In this document: positions 28,498 through 36,390 of the stretch, in pieces
Layout: the number at the start of each line of letters is the position of its first letter
Position numbering within the stretch: position 1 is the stretch's first letter
Assembly: GCA_963816795.1 (NCBI GenBank)
Contig: CAWFLT010000007.1
Span: forward strand, 81,827-145,826
Source: CAWFLT01 sp963816795
GTDB lineage: Bacteria; Acidobacteriota; Vicinamibacteria; Vicinamibacterales; SCN-69-37
Direction of reading: 5' to 3'
DNA length: 64,000 nt
Position numbers and translations under genes: made by a program
Notes under the pieces: model-generated
The model's database searches: none
What the model saw: the letters and a program-made list of their open reading frames with translations, nothing else
Told to the model about the DNA's origin: nothing

Positions 28498-28590
28498 ACA
28501 CGGAGATACGGAGGGACACGGAGGACACGGGGAAACAAGGGTTAACCCTCTTGTCTCCGTGATCTCCGTGCCGCCCCGTGTTCTCCGTGT
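28498..28590. repeat. Inverted CACGGAG octamer repeat
   Basis: Left arm with four ACACGGAG-like units, centre GGGTTAACCC (a perfect 10-bp palindrome), right arm with four CTCCGTG units. It fills the space between the convergent trxB and mnmA genes, where a bidirectional terminator would be expected. Confidence 0.78.
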
Positions 28591-28611
28591 GCGAAGCGTG
28601 GCTCTTGGTCT

Positions 28612-29673
28612 TTAGTCTATCCAACCGCCGCCCAAAACCTCTTCTCCGTCGTAGAACACCACGGCCTGGCCAGGTGTCATCGCCATCTGAGGTTCGTCGA
28701 ACGTCACTGACGCGCGATCGGCGTCGGGGATGATCGTGACCGGAGCGTCGACGTGGCGGTGCCGGATGCGGGCCGTCGCACGCAGAGCATCGACCGGCGG
28801 GTCGCCGCTGATCCAGTTGACCTTCGACGCCGAGAGCTCCCGCTGACCGAGCTCTTCGCGCGGGCCGACGACGGCGCGGCTTTCGGCGGTGTCGAGGCGC
28901 AGCACGTACATCGGCACGCCGGTCGAGAGGCCAAGTCCCTTACGCTGGCCGACGGTCAGCCGGTGGAGCCCGCGATGTCGTCCGAGCACGCGCCCGCCAC
29001 TGTCGACGATCTCGCCGGAGTGGTCGGCGTCTGCCAGGCGGCGCTCGACAAAGCCGCCCGCATCACCGTCTGGCACGAAGCAAATCTCGTGGCTGTCTGG
29101 TTTGTCGGCGACGAGCAGCTGGTGATCGTGCGCATGCGCCCGTACTTCGGCCTTGGTCAAGTGGCCGACCGGAAACATCGCGCGGGCGAGCTGATCCTGC
29201 GTCAGCGAGAAGAGAAAGTACGACTGATCCTTTTCGCCATCGTGACCGCGCAGCAGCCGATAGCGCCTGGTCTCTTCATCGAACCGCACCTGCGTGTAGT
29301 GTCCGGTCGCGACGGCGGCGGCGTCGAAACCGGTCGCCCGTTCGAGGAGCGTCGAGAACTTGAGGTCCGCATTGCAGTGTACGCACGGGATCGGCGTGCG
29401 CCCGGTGGCGTACTCCGTCACGAAGTTCTGCACGACGGTCGCCTGAAACTGCGCTTCGAAGTTGACGATGTAGTGCGGGATGCCGATCGCTGCCGCGACG
29501 CGCCGCGCGTCGTACAAGTCATCGAGACTGCAGCACGACCCGAAGCTCTGCGCGGGATCCCGCTGATCGTACAACTGCATCGACAGGCCGACGACATCGT
29601 GGCCGGCTTCGGCGAGCAGGCTCGCCGCGACCGACGAGTCTACGCCGCCGGACATCGCCACCACGACGCGCAT
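28612..29673 (-). CDS. mnmA: tRNA-specific 2-thiouridylase
   Basis: 353 residues from ATG 29673. ATP-PPi loop VVVAMSGGVDSSVAASLL, catalytic cysteines in TPIPCVHCNADLKFSTLL and SHEICFVPDGD, plus TGHYTQ and DQSYFLFSL. It thiolates U34 of tRNA-Lys, Glu and Gln; tRNA-Lys(TTT), a natural substrate, is present in this window. It follows the cysteine desulfurase by one base on the same strand, so sulfur donor and user are encoded together. Confidence 0.96.
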   Translation of the reverse strand: MRVVVAMSGGVDSSVAASLLAEAGHDVVGLSMQLYDQRDPAQSFGSCCSLDDLYDARRVAAAIGIPHYIVNFEAQFQATVVQNFVTEYATGRTPIPCVHCNADLKFSTLLERATGFDAAAVATGHYTQVRFDEETRRYRLLRGHDGEKDQSYFLFSLTQDQLARAMFPVGHLTKAEVRAHAHDHQLLVADKPDSHEICFVPDGDAGGFVERRLADADHSGEIVDSGGRVLGRHRGLHRLTVGQRKGLGLSTGVPMYVLRLDTAESRAVVGPREELGQRELSASKVNWISGDPPVDALRATARIRHRHVDAPVTIIPDADRASVTFDEPQMAMTPGQAVVFYDGEEVLGGGWID

Positions 29674-29674
29674 G

Positions 29675-30853
29675 TCAGCGCACCGCGCTCGCCGTGCGGC
29701 CAAGCCCGCGGAGCTTGGTCACGAGGCGGGGAAGCGTCGCAATCACCGCATCGACCTCCTCGGCCTTCGTCGACGGCCCGAGGCTGAAGCGCAGCGAGTT
29801 GCGGGAGCGTGCATTGGAGAAGCCCATCGCCTTGAGCACGTGCGACGGCTCGAGCGATCCTGACGAGCAGGCCGACCCGGTCGACACGGCGATGCCCTCG
29901 AGGTCGAGCGCGATCAGGAGCGACTCGGCCTCGATGCCGTCGAAACTGATGTTCGTCGTGTTGGCGACGCGCCGCGCCGGGTCGCCGTTGACCGCCACGT
30001 GCGGCACCGCCGCCAGGATGCCGCGCTCGAGGTGATCGCGTAGCGCGCCGATCGACGTCGCGTGGGTGACGAGGCGTTCCCGCGCGAGCCGCGCCGCGAC
30101 GCCGAGCCCGGCGATCGACGAGACGTTTTCCGTGCCGGCGCGCCGGTTCCGTTCCTGACGTCCGCCGGTCATCTGCGCGATGAGGCGCACCCCGCGGCGA
30201 ATCCACAGGGCCCCGACGCCCTTGGGGCTGCCGAACTTGTGGCCCGAGAGCGAGAGCAGATCGATGCCGAGGAGGCGCACCGAGAGCGGGAGCTTGCCTG
30301 CCGCCTGCACCGCGTCGGTGTGAAAGATGGCCCGATGGCTGCGCGCGACGGCGGCGAGGTCCGCGATGGGCTGGATCGTCCCGACTTCGTTGTTGGCGGT
30401 CATCACCGACACGAGGCCGGTCTCTGGCGTGATCGCGGCCGCCAGGACCTCTGGCGCCAGGACGCCCGTCTCGCCGACCGGCAGGACCGTGACCGTGCAC
30501 CCCTGGCGCTCGAGGGCCTTGAGCGTCGCCAGCACCGCTTCGTGTTCGATTCCGGTCGTGACAATGTGGCGCCGGCCGGTGACCGCGAGCGCTTCCGCGG
30601 CGCCGCGCAGTGCCAGATTGTTGGCCTCGGTGCCGCTCGCCGTGAAGACGACCTCGCTCGGTTCCGCCTCGATGAGGGCCGCGACGGACTGCCGGGCGTC
30701 GTCGAGACAGGCCTTGGCGCGCTGGCCGAAGGCGTGGACCGACGAGGGATTGCCCGGTTCCTCGCGGAGGACACGGGCAACTTCGGCCGCCACCTCGGTG
30801 GGGACCGGCGCGGTCGCGTTGTAATCCAGGTAGATCCGCACGGCTGTTCTCAT
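29675..30853 (-). CDS. Cysteine desulfurase
   Basis: 392 residues from ATG 30853 (RTAVRIYLDYNATAPVPTEV). PLP enzyme of the NifS/IscS group: the substrate-contacting TASGTEANNLALRG, LLSLSGHKFGSPKGVG with the PLP Lys, and the catalytic-loop Cys in STGSACSSGSLEPSHVL. The short SxxSACSSG loop indicates the NifS-like group I rather than SufS. It releases sulfur from cysteine as a persulfide, here probably passed to MnmA, which is encoded immediately downstream. Confidence 0.95.
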   Translation of the reverse strand: MRTAVRIYLDYNATAPVPTEVAAEVARVLREEPGNPSSVHAFGQRAKACLDDARQSVAALIEAEPSEVVFTASGTEANNLALRGAAEALAVTGRRHIVTTGIEHEAVLATLKALERQGCTVTVLPVGETGVLAPEVLAAAITPETGLVSVMTANNEVGTIQPIADLAAVARSHRAIFHTDAVQAAGKLPLSVRLLGIDLLSLSGHKFGSPKGVGALWIRRGVRLIAQMTGGRQERNRRAGTENVSSIAGLGVAARLARERLVTHATSIGALRDHLERGILAAVPHVAVNGDPARRVANTTNISFDGIEAESLLIALDLEGIAVSTGSACSSGSLEPSHVLKAMGFSNARSRNSLRFSLGPSTKAEEVDAVIATLPRLVTKLRGLGRTASAVR

Positions 30854-30892
30854 CGTAACATTCAGGGATATACAGATCCGTCGTGCCGCCGA

Positions 30893-30898
30893 TATACT
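30893..30898 (+). promoter_or_regulatory. Candidate -10 (TATACT) before bactofilin
   Basis: GATATACTGG lies in the divergent space between the cysteine desulfurase and bactofilin, 84 bp before the bactofilin start. No clear -35. Same hexamer as before the TonB and MerR genes. Confidence 0.3.
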
Positions 30899-30981
30899 GG
30901 GTCGCGCCTGTCTCCCCAGCTGGCCGACGGGTGATTTCGCGGCCTGCCGCAATCCGGGTGCTTCGCTTTGGAGATCAACTC

Positions 30982-31584
30982 ATGTGGAAGAGAGATGAGG
31001 CCGTTCGGCCACCTCAGGGACTCGGGACGTCGCCAGCGACACCGACCCCAACCGTCGAAACGGTCAGCCCGCGTCTGGACACCCCACGTCAGTCTGAGAG
31101 GGACATGGTGAATATCGGGAAGAGCGTCATCATCAAAGGTGAGCTGAGCGGTAGCGAAGATCTGACGATCGAAGGTCAGGTCGAAGGCAAGATCGAGCTT
31201 CGCCAGAACGTGCTCACCATCGGCCCGAATGGCAAGATCAAGGCGCAAGTCTTTGCCAAGGCGATCATTGTCCAGGGCGAAGTCCACGGCAATGTCACGG
31301 CGACGGAGCGGGTGGACATTCGCGACAACGGCTCGGTCGATGGTGACCTGTCGGCGCCCAGAGTGGCGATTGCCGACGGCGCGCACTTCCGCGGCGCCAT
31401 CGACATGCAGCGCCAGGGCGCTGGCAAGCCGGTCGTCGACGGCAAGCCCGCCGCGGACGGCAAGCCCGCTGCGGACGGCAAGCCCGCGGTGGCGGCAGAC
31501 CACAAGCCCGCAGGCACGGACGTGAAGCCTTCGCCGACCCCCGCGCCGCCGGCCTCCGGTCTGGCGGCCTCCGGATCGCGATAG
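30982..31584 (+). CDS. Bactofilin
   Basis: 200 residues from ATG 30982, with TTTGGAGATC as Shine-Dalgarno. An N-terminal disordered tail of about 40 residues precedes the beta-helix core: IGKSVIIKGELSGSEDLTIE, GQVEGKIELRQNVLTIGPNG, KIKAQVFAKAIIVQGEVHGN. The regular GxVxGxI strand pattern defines the family, which polymerises into membrane-associated cytoskeletal filaments. The C-terminal tail has DGKPAA repeated three times, then a Pro/Ala-rich end. It may shape the cell or place wall or polysaccharide machinery (inference). Confidence 0.92.
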   Translation: MWKRDEAVRPPQGLGTSPATPTPTVETVSPRLDTPRQSERDMVNIGKSVIIKGELSGSEDLTIEGQVEGKIELRQNVLTIGPNGKIKAQVFAKAIIVQGEVHGNVTATERVDIRDNGSVDGDLSAPRVAIADGAHFRGAIDMQRQGAGKPVVDGKPAADGKPAADGKPAVAADHKPAGTDVKPSPTPAPPASGLAASGSR

Positions 31585-31614
31585 GTCATCGAGTCATCCC
31601 CAAGGAGATCCGCC

Positions 31615-32268
31615 TTGCCGGGCTTGTTTCCATGGGGCGTGCGTAAGCGTGAGGAGCCGGTCGCGGCGGCCATCGCCGCGCCGGCCTCCCGTGAAACGGT
31701 CGCGACGTCGAAGGTACTGCCAAAGTTCCTGGCGGCGCTCGCGCATCACGATTCGCCTGCCCTGCTCGATCTCGGACCGGTTATCGGAGCCAATGTCGCG
31801 TTCTTCGGCGACCGGCTGGCGTGCCGGTTTCGCGTCGAGGATCTGTACGTCGACATCGAGGCGCAAGCGCGCCGCGGCACGACGGAGGGCCTCTGGCAGG
31901 CCATTTCAGCGCGTCTCAACTCGCTGACTCCGGCGTCGTTCGACGGCATCCTCTGCTGGGACGTGTTCGACTATCTCGACCGGCCAACGGGCCAGGCTCT
32001 GGCCGCTCGACTGGCCCACCTGCTGCGCCCAAGCGGCGTGCTGTACGGCTTCTTCGGGACGTCGGCGATCGACCTCACGCACTACACGCGCTTCGTCGTC
32101 GAGGATCAGGGCACGTTCCGCCACCGGGCCTACCCGGCCACGCTGGTCAAGCGCAACGTCCTCGTGACGCGCGACATCACCCGGATGTTCGACCCCCTCG
32201 CGGTGACTGAATCGGTCCTGCTCAAGACAGCCAGCCGGGAGACGCTGTTCCGAAAGCCCGCCGTCTAG
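31615..32268 (+). CDS. Class I SAM-dependent methyltransferase-like protein
   Basis: 217 residues from TTG 31615, preceded by an excellent AAGGAGAT. Rossmann-like segments: PALLDLGPVIGANVAFFGDR in place of the classical GxGxG motif I, RVEDLYVDIEAQA for the acidic strand, DGILCWDVFDYLDRPTGQ for motif IV, and LLRPSGVLYGFFG. The SAM loop is therefore degenerate (DLGPVIG), so substrate and activity are uncertain. It follows bactofilin by 30 bp and may share its transcript. The REPIN-like element R2 follows. Confidence 0.7.
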   Translation: MPGLFPWGVRKREEPVAAAIAAPASRETVATSKVLPKFLAALAHHDSPALLDLGPVIGANVAFFGDRLACRFRVEDLYVDIEAQARRGTTEGLWQAISARLNSLTPASFDGILCWDVFDYLDRPTGQALAARLAHLLRPSGVLYGFFGTSAIDLTHYTRFVVEDQGTFRHRAYPATLVKRNVLVTRDITRMFDPLAVTESVLLKTASRETLFRKPAV

Positions 32269-32300
32269 CTTGCAGAGGGCGAGGCGGGCCAAGCCCTCGC

Positions 32301-32513
32301 AGACACCCGCGCCGCGGAGCGGCGCGGCCCGAGGCGAAGAGCGTGCTGCCGGCAGGAACACCCGCGGCAGCGCGCAGCGGCTGCGCGCCCGAGGCGTCGG
32401 CGGGGAACTGGCGGGCCCCACGCCATTGAGTAAAGATGACCAACTTTCCTAAGGCGCGGGGGCCCCACCCCCCGCGCTCGGGCCGCGCGCTTTGTTGCGG
32501 CGCGCGGGTGTCA
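32301..32513. repeat. REPIN-like element R2 (composite)
   Basis: Starts AGACACC and ends TGTCA, with at least three hairpin units: CGCGCCGC-gga-GCGGCGCG, GCGCGCAGC-g-GCTGCGCGC (nine perfect pairs), and CCGCGCGC with GCGCGCGG at the right. Each stem is followed or preceded by CCCGAG or CTCGGGC. The central GACCAACTTTCCTAAGG and the GGGGGCCCC block match R1. It separates the methyltransferase from the SAM hydrolase. Confidence 0.86.
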
Positions 32514-32546
32514 GCGACGCTTTCTGTGGAACACTAGTCCGTTCCC

Positions 32547-33341
32547 ATGACCCGGCCAATCATCGCGCTGCTCACAGACTTCGGGACCCGCGACCATTAT
32601 TCAGGCGTGATGAAGGGCGTCGTCTTGAGCATCTGCCCGGACGTCATGCTCGTCGACATCTCGCACGACCTGCCGGCCCACGACATTCCCGGCGCCGCAC
32701 TGGAGCTGGCTGCCGCCTACAAGCACTTTCCTGCGGGCACCATCTTCCTGGTCGTGGTCGATCCCAGCGTCGGCACGCAGCGGCGCGGCCTGGCGGTCGA
32801 AGCCGGGGAGTGGAAGTTCGTGGCGCCCGACAACGGCGTTCTGACGGCCGTGTTCGAAGAAGCGCCGCCCAAGCGCATCGTCGAGCTCTCCGAACGGCGG
32901 TATGCGCGGCCGACCGTGAGCCGGACGTTCGAAGGCCGCGACCGCTTCGCCCCGGCCGCCGCCTGGATCGCCAAGGGCATTCAGCTGCCGGCCCTCGGCC
33001 GCGCGATCGCCGATCCCTTCCTGCTGGAACTGGAGAAGCCGACGCTCGATCAGGGTGTGCTTCGCGGCCGCGTCGTCCGGATCGATCATTTTGGCAACGT
33101 GGTGACGAGCCTGGATCGCAAGTCCTGCGAGCGGGTGACCGATGGACAGGGCGCGGTGCAGTTGACGATTGGGACGCACTCGATCGCGCGCATCGTCTCG
33201 ACGTATGCCGACATCGGTCCGGGCGAGCTCGGCGCGCTGTTTGGCAGCACCGATCACCTCGAGTGTGCGGCGCACGCCGCCAGCGCCAGCGAGCGGCTCG
33301 GCGTGACCGTGGGAGATCCGGTGGAGTTGAAGCGCACATGA
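32547..33341 (+). CDS. S-adenosyl-L-methionine hydrolase, adenosine-forming (DUF62)
   Basis: 264 residues. Family motifs: IALLTDFGTRDHYSGVMKG, VDISHDLPAHDIPGAA, FLVVVDPSVGTQRRGLA, APDNGVLTAVFE and DHFGNVVTSL. Members hydrolyse SAM to adenosine and methionine; chlorinase and fluorinase relatives use halide instead. The halide-loop insert of fluorinases is not evident, so hydrolase is the better call. Its stop overlaps the acyl-CoA dehydrogenase start (ATGA), so the two are coupled, though the metabolic link is unclear. Confidence 0.9.
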   Translation: MTRPIIALLTDFGTRDHYSGVMKGVVLSICPDVMLVDISHDLPAHDIPGAALELAAAYKHFPAGTIFLVVVDPSVGTQRRGLAVEAGEWKFVAPDNGVLTAVFEEAPPKRIVELSERRYARPTVSRTFEGRDRFAPAAAWIAKGIQLPALGRAIADPFLLELEKPTLDQGVLRGRVVRIDHFGNVVTSLDRKSCERVTDGQGAVQLTIGTHSIARIVSTYADIGPGELGALFGSTDHLECAAHAASASERLGVTVGDPVELKRT

Positions 33342-34534
33342 TGGATTTCGACCTGTCTGAGGAGCACACGCTGCTCGAGCAAACGGTGCGCGACTGGGGC
33401 GCGCGCGAGGTTGCGCCGCGAATCCGAGAGCTCGATCGCGCCCACAAATTCGACCGGGGCATCCTGCCGCAGATGGCCAAGCTCGGGCTGCTGGGCGTCT
33501 CGGTGCCGGCAGAGTACGGCGGCGCTGGCATGGACTACCTGGCGCTCGGCGTCGTCAGCGAGGAGCTCGAGTACGTCGATACGTCGCTTCGCGTGATCAT
33601 TTCGGTCCATGCCGGGCTGAACTGCCTCACCCTCCTGTCGTGGGGCACGGATGATCAGAAGCGCCGCTACCTGGTGCCGCAGGCACAGGGACAGAAGATC
33701 GCGACCTACGGGCTGACGGAGCCGTCAGCGGGGAGCGACGCGCGGGGCATTCAGACCGTCGCGATCAAGAAGGGCGACCGCTACTTCCTGTCAGGCGAGA
33801 AGATGTGGATCTCGCTCGCCGATGTCGCCGACAACTTTCTCGTCTTCGCGTGGTCGGACCTCGAGAAGAAGAAGAAGCGCGATCCGTCGGGGCTCAGCGC
33901 CTTTATCGTCGAGCGCGCGTTCAAGGGGTTTTCGAGCGGCACGCTGACGGAGAAGTGGGGCATTCTGGCCGGCAACACCGGCTTCTTCAAGATGGACGAG
34001 GTCGAGGTGCCGGCCGAGAACCTGGTCGGCCGCGAAGGCGAGGGATTCAAGATCGCGATGTTTGCCCTCGACCAGGGGCGCTACACCGTCGCCGCCGGGG
34101 CGACCGGACTGATCCGCGCCTGCCGCGACGCCAGCGCGAAATACGCGCTCGAGCGCCGGACCTTCGGCGTCGAGATCGGACAGCACCAGCTCGTGAAAGA
34201 AATGATCGCGCAGATGGAGTCCGACTATCAGGCGGCCCGGCTGCTGTGGATGCGATCGGGCTGGCTCAAGAACAAAGGGCGCCGGAATACCCGCGAGACC
34301 GGGCTCGCCAAATGGTTTGCCACCGTGGCCTCCGAACGTGCGGCGGGCGACGCGGTGCAGATCCACGGCGCCAACGGCTACTCGGACGAGTATCCGGTCG
34401 GCCGCTTCTATCGCAACTGCAAGGGCGCGGTGATCTACGAAGGCACGCGCGAGATCCACAAGATCATGCAGGCCGACTACGTCCTTGGCTACCGCGTCGA
34501 CAAGCCCACGCGCTGCGAGCTGCCAGGGGTGTAA
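33338..34534 (+). CDS. Acyl-CoA dehydrogenase
   Basis: 398 residues. Standard fold: DLSEEHTLLEQTVRDWG, YGLTEPSAGSDARGIQT (FAD and substrate contact), KMWISLADVADNFLVFAW, FALDQGRYTVAAGATGLIRA, RRTFGVEIGQHQLVKEM and the C-terminal GRFYRNCKGAVIYEGTREIH with the catalytic-base Glu in YEGT. It oxidises an acyl-CoA with FAD; chain-length specificity cannot be read. ATG start inside the SAM-hydrolase stop. A perfect 19-bp inverted repeat begins one base after its stop codon. Confidence 0.95.
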   Translation: MMDFDLSEEHTLLEQTVRDWGAREVAPRIRELDRAHKFDRGILPQMAKLGLLGVSVPAEYGGAGMDYLALGVVSEELEYVDTSLRVIISVHAGLNCLTLLSWGTDDQKRRYLVPQAQGQKIATYGLTEPSAGSDARGIQTVAIKKGDRYFLSGEKMWISLADVADNFLVFAWSDLEKKKKRDPSGLSAFIVERAFKGFSSGTLTEKWGILAGNTGFFKMDEVEVPAENLVGREGEGFKIAMFALDQGRYTVAAGATGLIRACRDASAKYALERRTFGVEIGQHQLVKEMIAQMESDYQAARLLWMRSGWLKNKGRRNTRETGLAKWFATVASERAAGDAVQIHGANGYSDEYPVGRFYRNCKGAVIYEGTREIHKIMQADYVLGYRVDKPTRCELPGV

Positions 34535-34585
34535 GACCTCGGGTGTCGTTTCCGGATGAACCAGATGGAAACGACACCCGAGGTC
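34535..34585. repeat. Perfect 19-bp inverted repeat over the MFS start codon
   Basis: GACCTCGGGTGTCGTTTCC (34535-34553), a 13-bp loop, then its exact complement GGAAACGACACCCGAGGTC (34567-34585). The loop contains the MFS start ATG (34556), and a second in-frame ATG (34565) overlaps the loop end. The right arm encodes residues 5-10 of the transporter. In RNA this would be a very stable stem that may limit translation of the MFS gene or end upstream transcription. Confidence 0.95.
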
Positions 34586-35761
34586 CTGGTTCATTGGCGG
34601 CGCAACCAGGCCGCCGTCACCGTCGCCGCCTTCATCGGCTTCACCGGCTTCACGCTGGTGATGCCCTTCCTGCCGTTGTACTTCGGCGAGCTCGGAATCA
34701 CCGATCCGGCCGACGTGGCCGTCTGGTCCGGCGTCAGCCTGGGGATTACGCCGGCGATCACCGCGGCGATGGCACCGGTGTGGGCACGGCTGGCCGATCG
34801 CGTCGGCCGCAAGCTGATGGTGGTGCGCTCGCTCGTCAGCTTTGTCGTGATCATGTCGCTCATGGCGTTCGTGACGGCACCCTGGCAGGTGTTCGTCCTG
34901 CGCGCGATCCAGGGTCTCTTCGCCGGGTACGGCGCGATCGCGATGACGATGGCCGCCGAGTCCGCGCCGCCGGAGCATCTGGCGGCCGCGATCGGGTGGG
35001 TGCAGACGGCGCAGCGGCTCGGACCGGCGCTGGGGCCGGCCATCGGCGGTGTGCTGGCGGCGGCGGTGGGACTGCGCCGCGCCTTCCTGGTGTCGGCGTC
35101 GTTCTATGCGATCGCGTTCCTGCTCGTCGTGTTCGTCTATCACGAACGCCGGCGCCGCCCGCACGAGGCACCGGCCGAGCCCGCGCACGCGTCGTTCGCC
35201 TCGCTGCGGCTGGTGCCGCATTTCACGTTGTTCGTCGTCACGGTCTTCGGCCTGCAGTTGGTAGACCGCAGTTTCGGGCCAGTCTTGCCGTTGTATCTGG
35301 TCGAGATCGGCTTGACCGAGCGGCAGGTCCCGTTCTGGAGCGGCATCCTGTTCGCGACGACCGCGGTGGCTGCGGCCATCGGCAATCAGGCGACGCCATG
35401 GATGCTGCGGCAGCGTCCCGCCGCGGCGCTGGTGCCAGAAATGGCCATCGCGGGCGCGGTCGCGGCGTTCGTCTTCGTCGTCGCGACGCCGCTCGTGGTC
35501 CTGCTCGCGATGTCGGTGGTCTTCGGAGTCGCGATGGGCGTGTCGACGACGGCGATCTACGCGGCAGCGACGAATGCGGTGCCGGCCGCGTCGCGCGGGG
35601 TCGCGTTCGCCTACCTGACGCGTGCGTATCTGGTTGGTCTCGCGGTCAGTCCGGTCGTCGCCGGACTCGTGGGTGCTCTGAGCATGCGCGCCGTCTTTTT
35701 CTGCGATGCGATTGGGCTCGCGCTGCTGGCGTGGGTCGTTCGGCGCAAGTTGGCGTCGTGA
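34556..35761 (+). CDS. MFS transporter
   Basis: 401 residues with about 12 hydrophobic helices. The MFS motif between helices 2 and 3 appears as WARLADRVGRKLMVVRS. Motif C-like sequence IGWVQTAQRLGPALGPAIGG in helix 5 suggests a drug:H+ antiporter-type exporter, such as the MdtG group, rather than an uptake carrier. The substrate is unknown. Start ATG 34556 lies in the loop of the inverted repeat described separately; the alternative Met at 34565 would remove only three residues. Its stop overlaps the tsaC start by one base. Confidence 0.9.
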   Translation: MNQMETTPEVLVHWRRNQAAVTVAAFIGFTGFTLVMPFLPLYFGELGITDPADVAVWSGVSLGITPAITAAMAPVWARLADRVGRKLMVVRSLVSFVVIMSLMAFVTAPWQVFVLRAIQGLFAGYGAIAMTMAAESAPPEHLAAAIGWVQTAQRLGPALGPAIGGVLAAAVGLRRAFLVSASFYAIAFLLVVFVYHERRRRPHEAPAEPAHASFASLRLVPHFTLFVVTVFGLQLVDRSFGPVLPLYLVEIGLTERQVPFWSGILFATTAVAAAIGNQATPWMLRQRPAAALVPEMAIAGAVAAFVFVVATPLVVLLAMSVVFGVAMGVSTTAIYAAATNAVPAASRGVAFAYLTRAYLVGLAVSPVVAGLVGALSMRAVFFCDAIGLALLAWVVRRKLAS

Positions 35762-36390
35762 TGCAGCACCTCCTGGTCGATCCACTGACGTGTGATGCGC
35801 GTGACCTCGCGCCGGCCGTCGACTGGCTGCGCCAGGGCGGCGTCGTCGCGTTTCCTACCGACACGTTCTACGGGCTGGCTGTCGACCCTTGCTCGGAACC
35901 GGCCGTGAGCGCGCTGTTCGAGCTCAAGGGACGGGCGAGCGACGCTGCCCTGCCACTGATCGCCGCGTCGCTCTCGCAGGTCGAAGCATTTGTGGGGCCG
36001 GTCGACGAGTTGACGAGGCGGGTGGTGTCGCGCTGCTGGCCCGGTCCGCTGTCGCTTGTCTTTGCGGCGCCGCCGCGTGTTTGCGCCACGGTGCATGCCG
36101 GGCAGGGCACGCTGGCCCTGCGCGTCCCGGATCATCGTGTGGCGCGGGCGTTGGCGGAGGCGTTCGGCGGCCCGGTCACCTCCACGAGCGCAAATCCGAG
36201 CGGTGCGGCACCCGCCCGTCACGTGTCCGATCTGGACACGGCCCTGGCCGCACGCGTGTTCGTCATCGACGGCGGGCCGACTGCCGGCGGCGCGCCGTCG
36301 ACGATTGTCGATGCCCGCGTGACGCCGGCGCGGCTGATTCGTGCCGGGGCCGTGCCCTGGGAGCGCGTGTTAGAATCCCTCCGAGCATGA
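35761..36390 (+). CDS. tsaC: L-threonylcarbamoyladenylate synthase (Sua5/YrdC)
   Basis: 209 residues. LRQGGVVAFPTDTFYGLAVD opens the domain, with FELKGRASDAALPLIAASL, WPGPLSLVFAAPP, TLALRVPDHRVARAL and GGPVTSTSANPSGA. It makes threonylcarbamoyl-AMP for the t6A modification of ANN-decoding tRNAs. It has YrdC-like length without the C-terminal Sua5 domain. Its start overlaps the MFS stop, and its stop overlaps the hflX start, so these genes are translated as one set. Confidence 0.93.
   Translation: MQHLLVDPLTCDARDLAPAVDWLRQGGVVAFPTDTFYGLAVDPCSEPAVSALFELKGRASDAALPLIAASLSQVEAFVGPVDELTRRVVSRCWPGPLSLVFAAPPRVCATVHAGQGTLALRVPDHRVARALAEAFGGPVTSTSANPSGAAPARHVSDLDTALAARVFVIDGGPTAGGAPSTIVDARVTPARLIRAGAVPWERVLESLRA

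Noticed and set aside
32547..33341. SAM-dependent halogenase (chlorinase or fluorinase)
   Set aside because: The motifs fit the DUF62 hydrolase group and no fluorinase-type loop insertion is evident.
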